Assembly (NCBI RefSeq): GCF_024436055.1
Contig: NZ_JANFNH010000002.1
Coordinates: 62,001-126,000, forward strand
Direction: 5' to 3'
Source: Streptantibioticus rubrisoli
Lineage (GTDB): Bacteria; Actinomycetota; Actinomycetes; Streptomycetales; Streptomycetaceae
DNA length: 64,000 nt
The translations under genes were made by a program, and so were the position numbers. Positions 25,009 through 33,475 of the stretch are shown piece after piece; position 1 is the stretch's first letter, and each line of letters opens with the position of its first letter. The notes below the pieces were generated by a model. It searched no databases. It was not told where the DNA came from and saw only the letters and a list, made by a program, of their open reading frames with translations.

Positions 25009-25653
25009 ATGATCACAACAGGCGCGGTCCTCGGTGTCTCGGCGGTGGCCCTGGGCATGGTGCTCACCCCGGGACCGAACATGATGTACCTGATATCGCG
25101 AAGCCTCACCCAGGGACGCAAGGCCGGTCTGGTCTCACTCGCCGGGGTCGGCGTCGGCTTCCTGTGCTACCTGAGCGCCGCCAACCTCGGTCTGTCGGTG
25201 GTGTTCGTCGCGGTGCCCGCGCTCTACGCCACCGTGAAGCTCGCGGGCGCCGGATATCTGGCCTACCTCGCCTGGCAGGCGCTCCGGCCCGGCGGCCAGT
25301 CGGTTTTCGCCCCAAGGGAGTTGGCGCCGGACTCCCGTCAACGGCTGTTCGCCATGGGGCTGGTGACCAGTCTGCTCAACCCGAAGATCGCGGTGATGTA
25401 CCTCTCGCTCATTCCGCAGTTCATCGATCCACGGGCGGGCCATGTGATGGTCCAGGGGTTCGTCTTCGGCGGCGTCCAGGTGGCGGTCAGTCTCGCGGTC
25501 AACTGCGCGATCGTCCTCGCCGCGGGAACCATCGCGCGCTTCCTGGAACGGCGTCCGACGTGGCTGCGGGTCCAGCGCTACTTCATGGGAACGGTGCTCG
25601 GCGCGCTCGCGGTCCGGCTCGCGGTGGACAACTCCAGTCCCGCACCGGCCTGA
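25009..25653 (+). CDS. LysE/RhtB family amino acid exporter
   Basis: A 214-residue inner-membrane protein with about six helices. The family start is visible as ALGMVLTPGPNMMYLISRSLTQGRKAGL, with further marks LAYLAWQALRPGG and GLVTSLLNPKIAVMYLSLIPQF. Such proteins export basic or hydroxy amino acids and related small solutes with proton exchange. Overlapping palindromes upstream suggest regulated expression. The substrate is not predictable from sequence. Confidence 0.92.
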   Translation: MITTGAVLGVSAVALGMVLTPGPNMMYLISRSLTQGRKAGLVSLAGVGVGFLCYLSAANLGLSVVFVAVPALYATVKLAGAGYLAYLAWQALRPGGQSVFAPRELAPDSRQRLFAMGLVTSLLNPKIAVMYLSLIPQFIDPRAGHVMVQGFVFGGVQVAVSLAVNCAIVLAAGTIARFLERRPTWLRVQRYFMGTVLGALAVRLAVDNSSPAPA

Positions 25654-25664
25654 CGGATCAGGGG

Positions 25665-25994
25665 TCAGTCCTCCCGCTGCCGATCCCGCCGTGCCCGGCG
25701 CCGGTCGCGCACCATGTCGACGGTGAGCACGAGTGTGAGCAGCCAGGTCGCGGCGACGGCCACGATCACCGCGGGGGCCAGCGAGGCGACGGCCAGCACC
25801 ATCAACGCCGTGGACGCCACCGTCACCAGGACGACCAGCAGCGGCCGCCAGTGCCGCAGCCAGCCCGTGATGTTGGGGATCCGCCGCAGGCGCATGGTCC
25901 GCAGTCGGCGGTCCAGCCCGTCGTCCTGCCGCAGCATCGTCTCGATCTGCTCCAGAGCCCGGCGCTCCTCGTCGGAGAGTCGATGTCCGTCCAT
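25665..25994 (-). CDS. DUF3040 membrane protein
   Basis: A 109-residue protein starting MDGHRLSDEERRALEQIETM at ATG 25994 with GGAGG upstream. LSDEERRALEQIE is the DUF3040 signature; two membrane helices follow (LLVVLVTVASTALMVLAVASL and VIVAVAATWLLTLVLTV) with a basic tail RDRRRARRDRQ. The family is restricted to actinobacteria and has no known function. Confidence 0.85.
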   Translation of the reverse strand: MDGHRLSDEERRALEQIETMLRQDDGLDRRLRTMRLRRIPNITGWLRHWRPLLVVLVTVASTALMVLAVASLAPAVIVAVAATWLLTLVLTVDMVRDRRRARRDRQRED

Positions 25995-26237
25995 CGCCGA
26001 CACCTCCGTGGCCGCTCCCGAAGGGCCTTTCCTTCCCACCTTCTACGGTAGCCGCAGCAGCGCCGTAGAGCGCTGGAGTTTCACAGTTGATCTGTTCCGG
26101 ATCCGGGGCCGGTGACCCCCGTGACGACGAGCGTTGCGCCATCCGTAGGCCGGTCCGTGTCGTGGGCCGCCGCACCGGGGACGTATGTGGCTCCCACGGC
26201 GCTGACCGGTGCGCACAGGAGAGGAACGGAGGGCGTG

Positions 26238-27095
26238 ATGGTACGTAGCCGGGCATGGGCCTGCGCGGCGGCGGCAGGGTTGGTCATTGCGGCTGGAATC
26301 GCTGGTTCCGCCGTCGCGGAGGATCCCAGCGCCGCGCCGAATGCGGCGGCCGGTCCCACACCGTCGAGCAGCCCCGCCGCCTCCGGCGCCCCCAGCCCGT
26401 CCAACAACTCCTCCGACTCCGCAACCCCGAGCACGTCGAGCAGCGCCAGCCCGTCCGACGGCAGCGCCAGCCCCTCGGACAGTGGGACGCCCACCGTCGG
26501 ACCCGGTGACGCCGCCTTCCTCGGCGCGCTGCACCAGGGCGACCTCGCGGAGGTCAGCTGGGGCCGGGACGCCGCGCCCCACGCCGCGGCGGCCTGCGTG
26601 ATGCGGGTGGGCGCGGCGCTGGTGCGGGACCGGGGCGCGATGGACAAGGCGGTCAGCGAGCTCAGCGGTCAGCTCAAGATCGGGCTGCCGCCGAGCCCCA
26701 CCCCCGCGCAGAACGACCAGCTCGCCCGGATCGGCAAGAGCGCGGGTACCTCCGGCTACGACACCCAGTGGCTGCGGGCCCGGTCGGCCGCGCACGCCGA
26801 GACCCTCAGGCTGATCGACCAGGAGATCGTCTCAAGCGGGCAGGGCGACCACGCCAAGGTGGTCGCCGCCGCCCAGTCCGCGCGTCCGGTGGTGGCGCAC
26901 CACCTCGCGATGGAGCACAACTGCCATCCCCTCGGCGCCTCGGGCGCACCGCAGCAGACGGCGTCGGGCGTCTGGAAGTCACCGCATGGCAGATGGAGCG
27001 CGACCCATGTCTCGGTGCTCGTGGTCGGTTCGCTGCTGGTGATCGCCGCGTCGGCGTGGGCCACCCGCAGATGGCACCGTGATCTGTCCCGCTGA
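26238..27095 (+). CDS. DUF4142 secreted/membrane protein
   Basis: A 285-residue exported protein from ATG 26238 behind GGAGG. It has a Sec signal to residue about 28 (AVAEDP), a Ser/Pro/Thr-rich low-complexity spacer to about 85, then a DUF4142 helical domain (DAAFLGALHQGDLAEVSWGR, VRDRGAMDKAVSELSGQLKI, YDTQWLRARSAAHAETLRLIDQEI) and a C-terminal membrane helix with basic tail. DUF4142 is a ferritin-like-looking helical domain of unknown function; here it would sit outside the cell, tethered at the C-terminus. Confidence 0.85.
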   Translation: MVRSRAWACAAAAGLVIAAGIAGSAVAEDPSAAPNAAAGPTPSSSPAASGAPSPSNNSSDSATPSTSSSASPSDGSASPSDSGTPTVGPGDAAFLGALHQGDLAEVSWGRDAAPHAAAACVMRVGAALVRDRGAMDKAVSELSGQLKIGLPPSPTPAQNDQLARIGKSAGTSGYDTQWLRARSAAHAETLRLIDQEIVSSGQGDHAKVVAAAQSARPVVAHHLAMEHNCHPLGASGAPQQTASGVWKSPHGRWSATHVSVLVVGSLLVIAASAWATRRWHRDLSR

Positions 27096-27142
27096 CCTCG
27101 GCAAGTGCCCTTCCTTCAAGGGGAGTTGGACGCGGTTCGAGC

Positions 27143-27529
27143 TCAGCCGCCGTTGCTGTGCGGGCGGGTGAGGATTTCCATGTTGTGCCCGCCCGGATCC
27201 TCGAAGTAGGTGCCACGGCCACCGTTACGGTGGTTGATGCTGCCCTTCTCGGTGTGCTGGGGATCGGCGTAGTAGGTGATGCCCGCCTGTTTGATGCGTT
27301 CGAAGATGGCATCGAACTCGTCCTCCGACACCAGGAACGCGTAGTGCTGCGGGGTGATGGTTTCCGAACGGCTGTCCGCGTAGTCCAACGTGACGCCGTT
27401 CCCCACCGTGACCGGGACGAACGGCCCGAAGGGCGCCCCGACTTCAAGTCCGAACAGCGAAGCCAGGAATCGCGCTGACGCCTCCTTGTCGTGCGCCGCG
27501 ACTATGGTGTGGTTGAGCTGGATCGTCAT
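27143..27529 (-). CDS. VOC family protein (glyoxalase/fosfomycin-resistance-like)
   Basis: A 128-residue single VOC domain starting MTIQLNHTIVAAHDKEASARFLASLFGLEVG. Metal-ligand positions are His7 in LNHT, His in TPQHYAFLV and Glu in GHNMEILTRP, so it may bind a divalent metal. It includes RGTYFEDPGGHNME, typical of the family. Substrate unknown. The start at ATG 27529 is used because the upstream extension is GC filler. Confidence 0.88.
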   Translation of the reverse strand: MTIQLNHTIVAAHDKEASARFLASLFGLEVGAPFGPFVPVTVGNGVTLDYADSRSETITPQHYAFLVSEDEFDAIFERIKQAGITYYADPQHTEKGSINHRNGGRGTYFEDPGGHNMEILTRPHSNGG

Positions 27530-27677
27530 GGCGAAAGCCTCCAAACACGGGCTGGCAGAAGCCCTACGAAAAGCGTAGGCCCACCCCACACCCGCCCGGC
27601 ACCCCGCCAGTGCCTCCCGGCCCGGGCACGCGGGGGCAGCCGTGGGCTCGCCCGGACATACCAAGAGAGAAATTCCA

Positions 27678-27705
27678 TGGTCAACTCCCGCCACGGCGGT
27701 ATAGC
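27678..27705 (+). promoter_or_regulatory. Probable promoter of the thrS leader
   Basis: TATAGC at 27700-27705 is a plausible -10, with a weak -35 (TGGTCA, 27678-27683) 16 nt upstream. The start of transcription would fall near 27712, that is only a few nt before or at the leader ATG at 27715. Confidence 0.4.
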
Positions 27706-27714
27706 CTTGGGAAC

Positions 27715-27765
27715 ATGAAGCGCGCTGCTGTGACGACGACGCCGGACCCCGTCCCGGCGCGCTGA
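27715..27765 (+). CDS. Threonine leader peptide (attenuator)
   Basis: ATG 27715 opens a 16-codon frame MKRAAVTTTPDPVPAR ending at TGA 27763. It contains three consecutive ACG threonine codons and lies 14 nt before a 13-bp terminator stem and 93 nt before a threonyl-tRNA synthetase gene. This is the layout of a ribosome-mediated attenuator: a shortage of Thr-tRNA stalls the ribosome on the Thr codons and changes downstream folding. A ribosome-binding site is poor (GGGA too close), which fits a leaderless start. AGCGCGC at 27719 and GCGCGCT at 27757 can pair, giving an early hairpin across the frame. Confidence 0.75.
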   Translation: MKRAAVTTTPDPVPAR

Positions 27766-27778
27766 CACCTGCCAGACA

Positions 27779-27808
27779 GAAGCCCCGGGGCGAGTGCCCC
27801 GGGGCTTC
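27779..27808 (+). terminator. Attenuator terminator hairpin upstream of thrS
   Basis: GAAGCCCCGGGGC, loop GAGT, GCCCCGGGGCTTC: a perfect 13-bp stem with a tetraloop, between the leader peptide and thrS. The CGGGG of its left arm could instead pair with CCCCG at 27747-27751 within the leader frame, a possible antiterminator. Confidence 0.8.
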
Positions 27809-27857
27809 GTCGCTTCGTCGCGGTCACTCGCACCGGCACCACCCCGAGGAGACCGCC

Positions 27858-29075
27858 ATGTACGACCACCGCAAGCTCGGCCGCGAGCTGGACCTGTTCG
27901 ACTCCGACCCGCTGATCGGCGCCGGGCTGCCGTACTGGCTGCCGGGCGGCGCCGCCGTACGGCACGCCCTGGAGGAGTACGTCCGGGAGGCCGAACGTCG
28001 CGCGGGCTACCGCCACGTCCACTCACCGGTGGTGGCCAAACGCGAACTGTACGAGATCTCCGGGCACTGGGCGCACTACCGCGACGACATGTTCCCCGCG
28101 ATGGAACTCGGCGGTGAACAGTTCGTCCTGCGCCCCAGCCTGTGTCCGCACCACGCGCTGATCTACCGCTCCCGGGAGCACAGCTACCGCGAACTGCCGC
28201 TGCGAATCGCCGAGTTGGGCGGGATGTTCCGCTCCGAACTGTCCGGCGTCCTCGGCGGGCTCACCCGGGTACGGGCGATCCAGCTCAACGACGCCCACAT
28301 TTTCTGCACCCTGGACCAGGCCGCCGACGAGGCGCGGGCGGCGCTCGAACTCATCGGGCGCGCCTACCGGGCCATGGGCATCCGTGCCGCGCGCTACCGC
28401 CTCTCGCTGCCCGGCCCCGGCGGCAAGTACGTGGCGGACGCCGCCATGTGGCAGCGCGCCGGAGCCCTGCTCACCGAGGTGCTCGACGCCATCGGGGCGC
28501 CGTACGAGGCGGAGGAGGGCGAGGCCGCCTTCTACGGGCCGAAGATCGACGTGCAGATCGCCGACGCCAGCGGCCGTGAGTCGACCCTGTCCACCGTTCA
28601 GGTCGACCTGTACCAGCCGCGCCAGTTCGGTCTGCACTACATCGGGCCCGACGGTGCCGAGCACCGACCGGTGATGGTGCACCGCAGCGTCATCGGCAGC
28701 GTGGAGCGCGCGGTGGCCCATCTGATCGACACCCACGGCGGGGCCTTCCCCGGCTGGTTGGCACCGGTACAGGTGGTGGTGCTCCCGGTGTCCGACGACG
28801 AACTGCCCGCTGCCGAGGCGCTGGTACGGCGGTGCGTCGAACAGGGCCTGCGCGCGGAGTTGGCCGCGCCGGACCGCGGCTCGCTCGGCGCACGGGTGCG
28901 CGCCGCGCGACTGGCGCCGTACCAGGCCGTGATCGGGCCGAAGGAGGCGGTGGACGACCGGGTGGCGCTTCGGCTGCGCGACGGCCGCCGGATCGGCCCG
29001 CTGCCGGTCTCCGAGATGGTGGCCCGGATCGCCGACCTGGTCGGCGGCAACTGCCTTGAGCTGTGGGACGAGTGA
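27858..29075 (+). CDS. thrS: Short threonyl-tRNA synthetase lacking the editing domain
   Basis: A 405-residue class II synthetase that would charge tRNA-Thr. It has only the catalytic core and anticodon-binding domain; the N-terminal TGS and editing domains of full-length ThrRS (about 640 residues) are absent. The Zn ligands are Cys96 (PSLCPHH), His147 (NDAHIFC) and His275 (VMVHRSVIGS); motif 2 is FRSE at 124-127 and motif 3 is GSVER. The C-terminal domain (VQVVVLPVSDDELPAAEALV ...) binds the anticodon. GAGGAG precedes ATG 27858. Such a second enzyme is probably a conditional or inhibitor-resistant copy, expressed on threonyl-tRNA shortage. Confidence 0.92.
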   Translation: MYDHRKLGRELDLFDSDPLIGAGLPYWLPGGAAVRHALEEYVREAERRAGYRHVHSPVVAKRELYEISGHWAHYRDDMFPAMELGGEQFVLRPSLCPHHALIYRSREHSYRELPLRIAELGGMFRSELSGVLGGLTRVRAIQLNDAHIFCTLDQAADEARAALELIGRAYRAMGIRAARYRLSLPGPGGKYVADAAMWQRAGALLTEVLDAIGAPYEAEEGEAAFYGPKIDVQIADASGRESTLSTVQVDLYQPRQFGLHYIGPDGAEHRPVMVHRSVIGSVERAVAHLIDTHGGAFPGWLAPVQVVVLPVSDDELPAAEALVRRCVEQGLRAELAAPDRGSLGARVRAARLAPYQAVIGPKEAVDDRVALRLRDGRRIGPLPVSEMVARIADLVGGNCLELWDE

Positions 29076-29079
29076 CGGC

Positions 29080-30099
29080 TCAGTCGGGCAGCAGTACGGC
29101 GACTCCGTTGACCTGACCGGCGGCCAGGTCGGCCAGCGCCCGGTCGGCCTGCGCCATGCCGTACCGCTGGACGTGCGCCCGTGGCCGGATCCGGGCCGCC
29201 TCCGCGAGGTAGGCTCGGCCGTCCGCACGGGTGTTGGCGGTGACGGAGCGCACGGTCCGCTCCTGGAACAGGTGTTGGGCGTAGTTCAGCGACGGGATGT
29301 CCGACAGATGGATGCCCGCGATGGACAGCGTGCCGCCCCGGTCGAGCGCCGCCAGCGCGACCGGCACCAGCTCACCGGCCGGTGCGAACAGGATCGCCGA
29401 GTCCAGCGGTTCCGGCGGGCTCACGGTCGCCGGGCCCGCCGACGCGGCGCCGAGTTCCAGGGCGAGCCGCCTGGCGTCCTCGCCACGGGTGAGGACGTGC
29501 ACGGTGGCGCCCTGGGCCACGGCCAGTTGTGCCGTCAGATGCGCGGAGGCGCCGTACCCGTACAGCCCGAGGCGGCCGCCCGGCGGCAGGTCGGCGCGCA
29601 GCAGCGCCCGGTAGCCGATGATGCCCGCGCACAGCAGGGGCGCGAGCTCCTCCTCCGGCCAGCCTTCGGGCAGCGGATAGGCGTAGCGCGCGTCCACCAC
29701 GGTGTGGCCCGCGTATCCGCCGTGGATGTCCCAGCCGGTGTAGCGCGACCGCGGGCACAGGTTCTCCCGTCCGGAACGGCAGTACGGGCAGGCACCGCAG
29801 GTGCCCGCCAGCCAGGCGGCGCCCACCCGGTCACCGGACCGGAAGCCCTGGGCGGCGCTCCCGGCGGCCAGTACCCGCCCGACGATCTCGTGACCGGGGG
29901 TGCACCGAGGGCGGCGCGGCGGCAGATCGCCCTCGGCGAGGTGCAGGTCGGTCCGGCACACCCCGCACGCGTGCACCTCGATCAGCAACTCGTCATCTCC
30001 GGGCGGTGCGACATCGCGCCGCACCCGGCGCAACGGCCCGGTCGACACCGGGCCAGGGGTGTCGACCACCCACGCCTGGGTCACGGTCTCACGCGTCAT
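29080..30099 (-). CDS. Zinc-dependent alcohol dehydrogenase
   Basis: A 339-residue medium-chain dehydrogenase. The catalytic Zn site is Cys46 region [12 protein letters not shown] plus GHEIVGRV, and the structural Zn site is [15 protein letters not shown]. The NAD(P) loop is [17 protein letters not shown]. It resembles the AdhA/AdhP-type zinc-binding alcohol dehydrogenases. Its start overlaps the aconitase stop by 11 nt, so it is the second gene of that operon and is translationally coupled, although a pathway joining the two is not known to me. Confidence 0.88.
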   Translation of the reverse strand: MTRETVTQAWVVDTPGPVSTGPLRRVRRDVAPPGDDELLIEVHACGVCRTDLHLAEGDLPPRRPRCTPGHEIVGRVLAAGSAAQGFRSGDRVGAAWLAGTCGACPYCRSGRENLCPRSRYTGWDIHGGYAGHTVVDARYAYPLPEGWPEEELAPLLCAGIIGYRALLRADLPPGGRLGLYGYGASAHLTAQLAVAQGATVHVLTRGEDARRLALELGAASAGPATVSPPEPLDSAILFAPAGELVPVALAALDRGGTLSIAGIHLSDIPSLNYAQHLFQERTVRSVTANTRADGRAYLAEAARIRPRAHVQRYGMAQADRALADLAAGQVNGVAVLLPD

Positions 30100-32077
30100 C
30101 GGCCGCTTCCTCCCGCGCCAGTGCCGGGATGACGCCGCCCGCGAGCACCGCCTCCCTGCGGCGTGGCGAGAGATGGTGGTGTACGCCGTACTCCTCGTCG
30201 CGGGTGATGTTGCGCACCCGGAGCCTCGGCTCCGCGTCCGCGGTGAGCGCGGCGTGCAGACCGGTCAACCGCAACCGGTCGCCGGGCTGGATGCGCCCGT
30301 AGTCCGCCGGATCGTCGAACTCCAGGGCCAGCACTCCGAAGTTGGCCAGGTTCTGCCAGTGGATCCGCGCGAAGGATTTGGCCACGACGGCCCGTAGCCC
30401 CAGGTAGCGCGGGGTGATCGCGGCGTGCTCACGCGACGAGCCCTGGCCGTAGTTGTCGCCGGCCACGATCAGGTGGCCGCCCTCCTCGCGGGTCTCGGCC
30501 GCGTGCTTCGGGTACTGCGGATCGAGCCGGGTGAGCGTGAACCGGGCGAGCATGGGGATGTTGGACCGGTACGGCAGCGCCCTGGCACCGGCGGGCGAGA
30601 TCTCGTCGGTGGACACGTTGTCACCCGCCTTCAACAGCACCGGACCCTCGATGGTGTCCGGCAGCGGTTCGAAGTCCGGCAGCGCGGAGATGTTCGGCCC
30701 GCGCTCCAGCTCGACCCGCGCCGCCTCGTTGGGCGGCAGCGGCGGTTCCAGCATCGCGGTGTTGACCGAGAAGTGCTCCGGGAGTTCCGGCGCCCGGTAC
30801 TCGACCCCGCGGTCCTCGGCCCAGTCGCGCGGGTCGGTGATCACCCCGGTCAGCGCCGAGGCCGCCGCGGTCTCCGGCGAGCACAGCCACACCGCGTCGT
30901 CCTCGGTGCCGGACCGGCCGGGGAAGTTGCGGGGAAACGTACGCAGCGAGTTGCGTCCGGCGGCCGGTGCCTGGCCCATGCCGATGCAGCCGAGGCAGCC
31001 CGACTGGTGGATCCTGGCGCCCGCCGCGATCAGGTCGAACGTGGCGCCCGAGCGGGTCAGGTCCTGGAGGATCTCCCGCGAGGTCGGATTGACGTCGAAA
31101 CTCACGCCCGGCGCCGTCTGCCGTCCCCGGACCATCGCCGCCGCCATCGCGAAGTCCCGCAGCCCCGGATTGGCCGAGGAGCCGATGACCGCCTGGTTGA
31201 CCACCTCACCGGCCACCTCCCGCACCGGCACCACGTTCCCCGGCGAGGTGGGTTTGGCGATCAGCGGCACCACAGCGCCGAGGTCGATCTCCTCCTCCAG
31301 GTCATAGCGCGCGCCCGGCTCCGCGGTGATCTCGGTGAAGTCCTCCTCGCGGCCCTCCGCGCGCAGGAACTCGCGCACCGCCGCGTCGGACGGGAACACA
31401 CTTGCCGTCGCGCCGAGTTCGGCCCCCATGTTGGCGATGACATGCCGGTCCATCGCGGTCAGCGACGCGAGCCCGGGACCGTGGTACTCCAGCACGCGGT
31501 TGACGCCACCGCGCACCCCGTGGCGGCGGAGCATCTCCAGGATCACGTCCTTGGCGCTCACCCACGGCGGCAACTCCCCGGTCAGCCGCACCCCCCAGAT
31601 CCGCGGCATCGTCACGTACAGGGGGCGGCCCGCCATGGCCAGCGCGACCTCCAGGCCGCCGGTGCCGATCGCCAGCATGCCCAGCGAACCGCCCGCGCAG
31701 GTGTGGGAGTCGGAGCCGATCAGCGTCTTGCCCGGCACCCCGAAGCGCTGCATGTGGGTGGGGTGCGACACGCCGTTGCCCGGCTTGGAGTACCAGACGC
31801 CGAACCGGCGCGCCGCGGACCGCAGGAAGTCATGGTCCTCCGCGTTGCGCTCGTCGGCCTGCAGCAGGTTGTGGTCGACGTACTGCACGCTGACCTCGGT
31901 GCGCACCCGGTCCAGGCCGAGTGCCTCCAGCTCCTGCATCACCAGGGTTCCGGTCGCGTCCTGGGTGAGGGTCTGGTCGACCCGCAGGGCGATCTCCTCG
32001 CCCGGTTCCATCCGCCCGGCCACCAGATGGGCGGCGATGAGCTGGTGGGCGACGGTCCCCTTGCCGGTGGTGTCCAT
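30089..32077 (-). CDS. Aconitate hydratase, short (Aquifex/mitochondrial-like) type
   Basis: A 662-residue aconitase superfamily enzyme from ATG 32077. The 4Fe-4S ligands are Cys127 (SDSHTCAGG), Cys361 and Cys364 (SGCLGCIG). The C-terminal swivelling domain has [13 protein letters not shown] and [14 protein letters not shown]. It is clearly shorter than the roughly 900-residue AcnA that serves the TCA cycle in Streptomyces, and belongs to the putative aconitase subgroup of about 650 residues. Homoaconitase-like or 2-methylaconitate-like activity cannot be excluded. It heads a two-gene operon with the alcohol dehydrogenase. Confidence 0.85.
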   Translation of the reverse strand: MDTTGKGTVAHQLIAAHLVAGRMEPGEEIALRVDQTLTQDATGTLVMQELEALGLDRVRTEVSVQYVDHNLLQADERNAEDHDFLRSAARRFGVWYSKPGNGVSHPTHMQRFGVPGKTLIGSDSHTCAGGSLGMLAIGTGGLEVALAMAGRPLYVTMPRIWGVRLTGELPPWVSAKDVILEMLRRHGVRGGVNRVLEYHGPGLASLTAMDRHVIANMGAELGATASVFPSDAAVREFLRAEGREEDFTEITAEPGARYDLEEEIDLGAVVPLIAKPTSPGNVVPVREVAGEVVNQAVIGSSANPGLRDFAMAAAMVRGRQTAPGVSFDVNPTSREILQDLTRSGATFDLIAAGARIHQSGCLGCIGMGQAPAAGRNSLRTFPRNFPGRSGTEDDAVWLCSPETAAASALTGVITDPRDWAEDRGVEYRAPELPEHFSVNTAMLEPPLPPNEAARVELERGPNISALPDFEPLPDTIEGPVLLKAGDNVSTDEISPAGARALPYRSNIPMLARFTLTRLDPQYPKHAAETREEGGHLIVAGDNYGQGSSREHAAITPRYLGLRAVVAKSFARIHWQNLANFGVLALEFDDPADYGRIQPGDRLRLTGLHAALTADAEPRLRVRNITRDEEYGVHHHLSPRRREAVLAGGVIPALAREEAADDA

Positions 32078-32211
32078 GGCTCCCTCTCCGTCGATCGGGG
32101 CGTGTGTCCAGCCTGGCGCGTTCCGACACGTCGCGCACGTGCGGACGGGGCGTATCGGATCGCACTGAGCGGGTACCCGAACTCTTAGGACACTGAATTG
32201 AGGTGACCCTG

Positions 32212-32562
32212 ATGTTCCTGTTGGGAATATTGCTGGTGGGAGCGACCGCCGCCTTCGTCGCCCTGGCGATCGTCGAGAACTTCTCCGGCGGTGGGCCCGG
32301 CTCCAGCGTGACCATGCTGGGACACACCATCGCGACACTCAACGCCCTGGAGACGTTCCTGGCCGGTATGGCGCTGGCCCTGGTCTTCTGCCTCGGCCTG
32401 GCGATGATGACCGGCAGCGTGCGCATCCATCGCCGCAGGCGCGCCCGTTACACGGCCCGGGGCGCGATGGCCGCTCGCGAGGGCGAGCCGATCGCCGGTG
32501 AGCCAGCGGCCGCGAGGGGCAAGCCACGGCACCGGCGCGGGCTGCACATCTTCGGGCACTGA
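32212..32562 (+). CDS. Small membrane protein with basic tail
   Basis: A 116-residue protein from ATG 32212 with GAGG 8 nt upstream. Two membrane helices are seen, MFLLGILLVGATAAFVALAI and ALETFLAGMALALVFCLGLAMM, separated by a short loop with VTMLGHTIATLN. A strongly basic C-terminal tail follows (IHRRRRARYTARG). It has no recognised domain; similar small two-helix proteins are common in Streptomyces. Confidence 0.7.
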   Translation: MFLLGILLVGATAAFVALAIVENFSGGGPGSSVTMLGHTIATLNALETFLAGMALALVFCLGLAMMTGSVRIHRRRRARYTARGAMAAREGEPIAGEPAAARGKPRHRRGLHIFGH

Positions 32563-32576
32563 ACAGCGCGGGCCGG

Positions 32577-32834
32577 TTACCCGCCCGCGCTGCCGTTGGT
32601 GTGGAACGCGTCGCACAGGCCGGTCAGTGAGTCCCGGGACACGATGCTGTCGCTGAGCGCCTGCTGGGCCAGCGGCAGGCCGCCGCAGTGCCGCTCGCCC
32701 TGCGCGCCGCTACCCAGTCGCGGCGCGGCGGCGCCCAGTGGCCCGGCCGACGCGGTTCCCGCGGCGGCCAGCAGCAGACCGGCGCCGAGCACGGCGGCGG
32801 CCGCGGACCGATGAGCCTTGGTGACGCTGGCCAT
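32577..32834 (-). CDS. Small secreted protein with two cysteines
   Basis: An 85-residue pre-protein starting MASVTKAHRSAAAAVLGAGL at ATG 32834, with GGAGAGGA upstream. Signal cleavage is likely after ASA near residue 30. The mature part contains RHCGGLPLAQQALSDSIVSR and LTGLCDAFHTNG, with two Cys that could form one disulfide. No family recognised, though the layout recalls small secreted developmental proteins of streptomycetes. Function unknown. Confidence 0.65.
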   Translation of the reverse strand: MASVTKAHRSAAAAVLGAGLLLAAAGTASAGPLGAAAPRLGSGAQGERHCGGLPLAQQALSDSIVSRDSLTGLCDAFHTNGSAGG

Positions 32835-32897
32835 GGGCGCATCCTCTCCTCGGTGAACACTTCTGCCCGGAAGAACGGAAAACTCCCGTAATGGTCA

Positions 32898-33221
32898 CTA
32901 TGAGGGCATCCCTGGCCCGCTCAGCGGAGTGAATTCCACGACCTCCGGCCGTCCGGTGAGCTTGCCCAGCACATCTTCGACGGTGAACTCCCGCTCCGGT
33001 GTCACGGCCGCCAGCGCGGCGTTGACGCTCTCCTGATCGGTCCACATCTCAATGACCCGCACCACGTCCGCGTCGTCCTTGTCACGGCAGATCACATACA
33101 TCTGACACCCCGGCGCGCCCTCCAGTACCGCCGCGACTTTCGACAGGACGTCAGCCAGCTCGCCTCCCTTACCGGGTTGCGCGCGCATGGTGACGAAACG
33201 GCCGATCGTAGGCGTGGACAT
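32898..33221 (-). CDS. Antibiotic biosynthesis monooxygenase (ABM) domain protein
   Basis: A 107-residue ferredoxin-like-fold protein. MRAQPGKGGELADVLSKVAA, GCQMYVICRDKDDADVVRVIEMWTDQESVNAAL are typical of the ABM/YgiN group, cofactor-free quinol monooxygenases and related dimers. No cluster context supports an antibiotic role; a quinone detoxification role would suit the oxidoreductases that follow. Confidence 0.85.
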   Translation of the reverse strand: MSTPTIGRFVTMRAQPGKGGELADVLSKVAAVLEGAPGCQMYVICRDKDDADVVRVIEMWTDQESVNAALAAVTPEREFTVEDVLGKLTGRPEVVEFTPLSGPGMPS

Positions 33222-33438
33222 ATCGGGAGGTTACCCAATAGCGCGGACGGTGTTCCGGACCGTACGTGTCGGCGGGCCGCCAGTAGGCGGTTCACGGGGC
33301 GTCAGAAGTCCGCGGCCCAGGGGAAAAGGCCGATGAACGAGCCCGTGGCGCGATGCCCAGCGGTCGGCAGCGGCCATCACTGCGCATCCACCTCTGTGGC
33401 AAAGGGGACCCTGGCGCGGTGTCGATGACGGCCGCGCC

Positions 33439-33475
33439 TTGACGCGAACGATGTTCGTAGATAGAACATTGTTCG
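33439..33475 (+). promoter_or_regulatory. Leaderless promoter with two GAAC-N3-GTTC operators
   Basis: -35 TTGACG (33439-33444), 17-nt spacer, -10 TAGAAC (33462-33467); transcription would begin at about the GTG at 33475. Two 11-bp palindromes, GAAC-GAT-GTTC (33446-33456) and GAAC-ATT-GTTC (33464-33474), are 18 bp apart and cover spacer and -10. The first extends to CGAAC-GAT-GTTCG, the same form as the site upstream of the TetR gene at 38394. Confidence 0.75.

Noticed and set aside
24738-25012. Short open frames in the gap before the LysE gene
   Set aside because: No ribosome-binding site, domain or signal peptide; they overlap the probable operator.
27676-27718. 13-codon frame MVNSRHGGIALGT before the Thr leader as a second leader peptide
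   Set aside because: The likely -10 element lies inside it, so it is probably not transcribed from its start codon; it has no Thr run. It is kept only as a remark in the attenuator finding.
30425-32188. 587-codon open frame on the plus strand
   Set aside because: It is antisense to the aconitase, is His/Arg-rich with no recognisable domain, and is explained by codon bias of the real gene.
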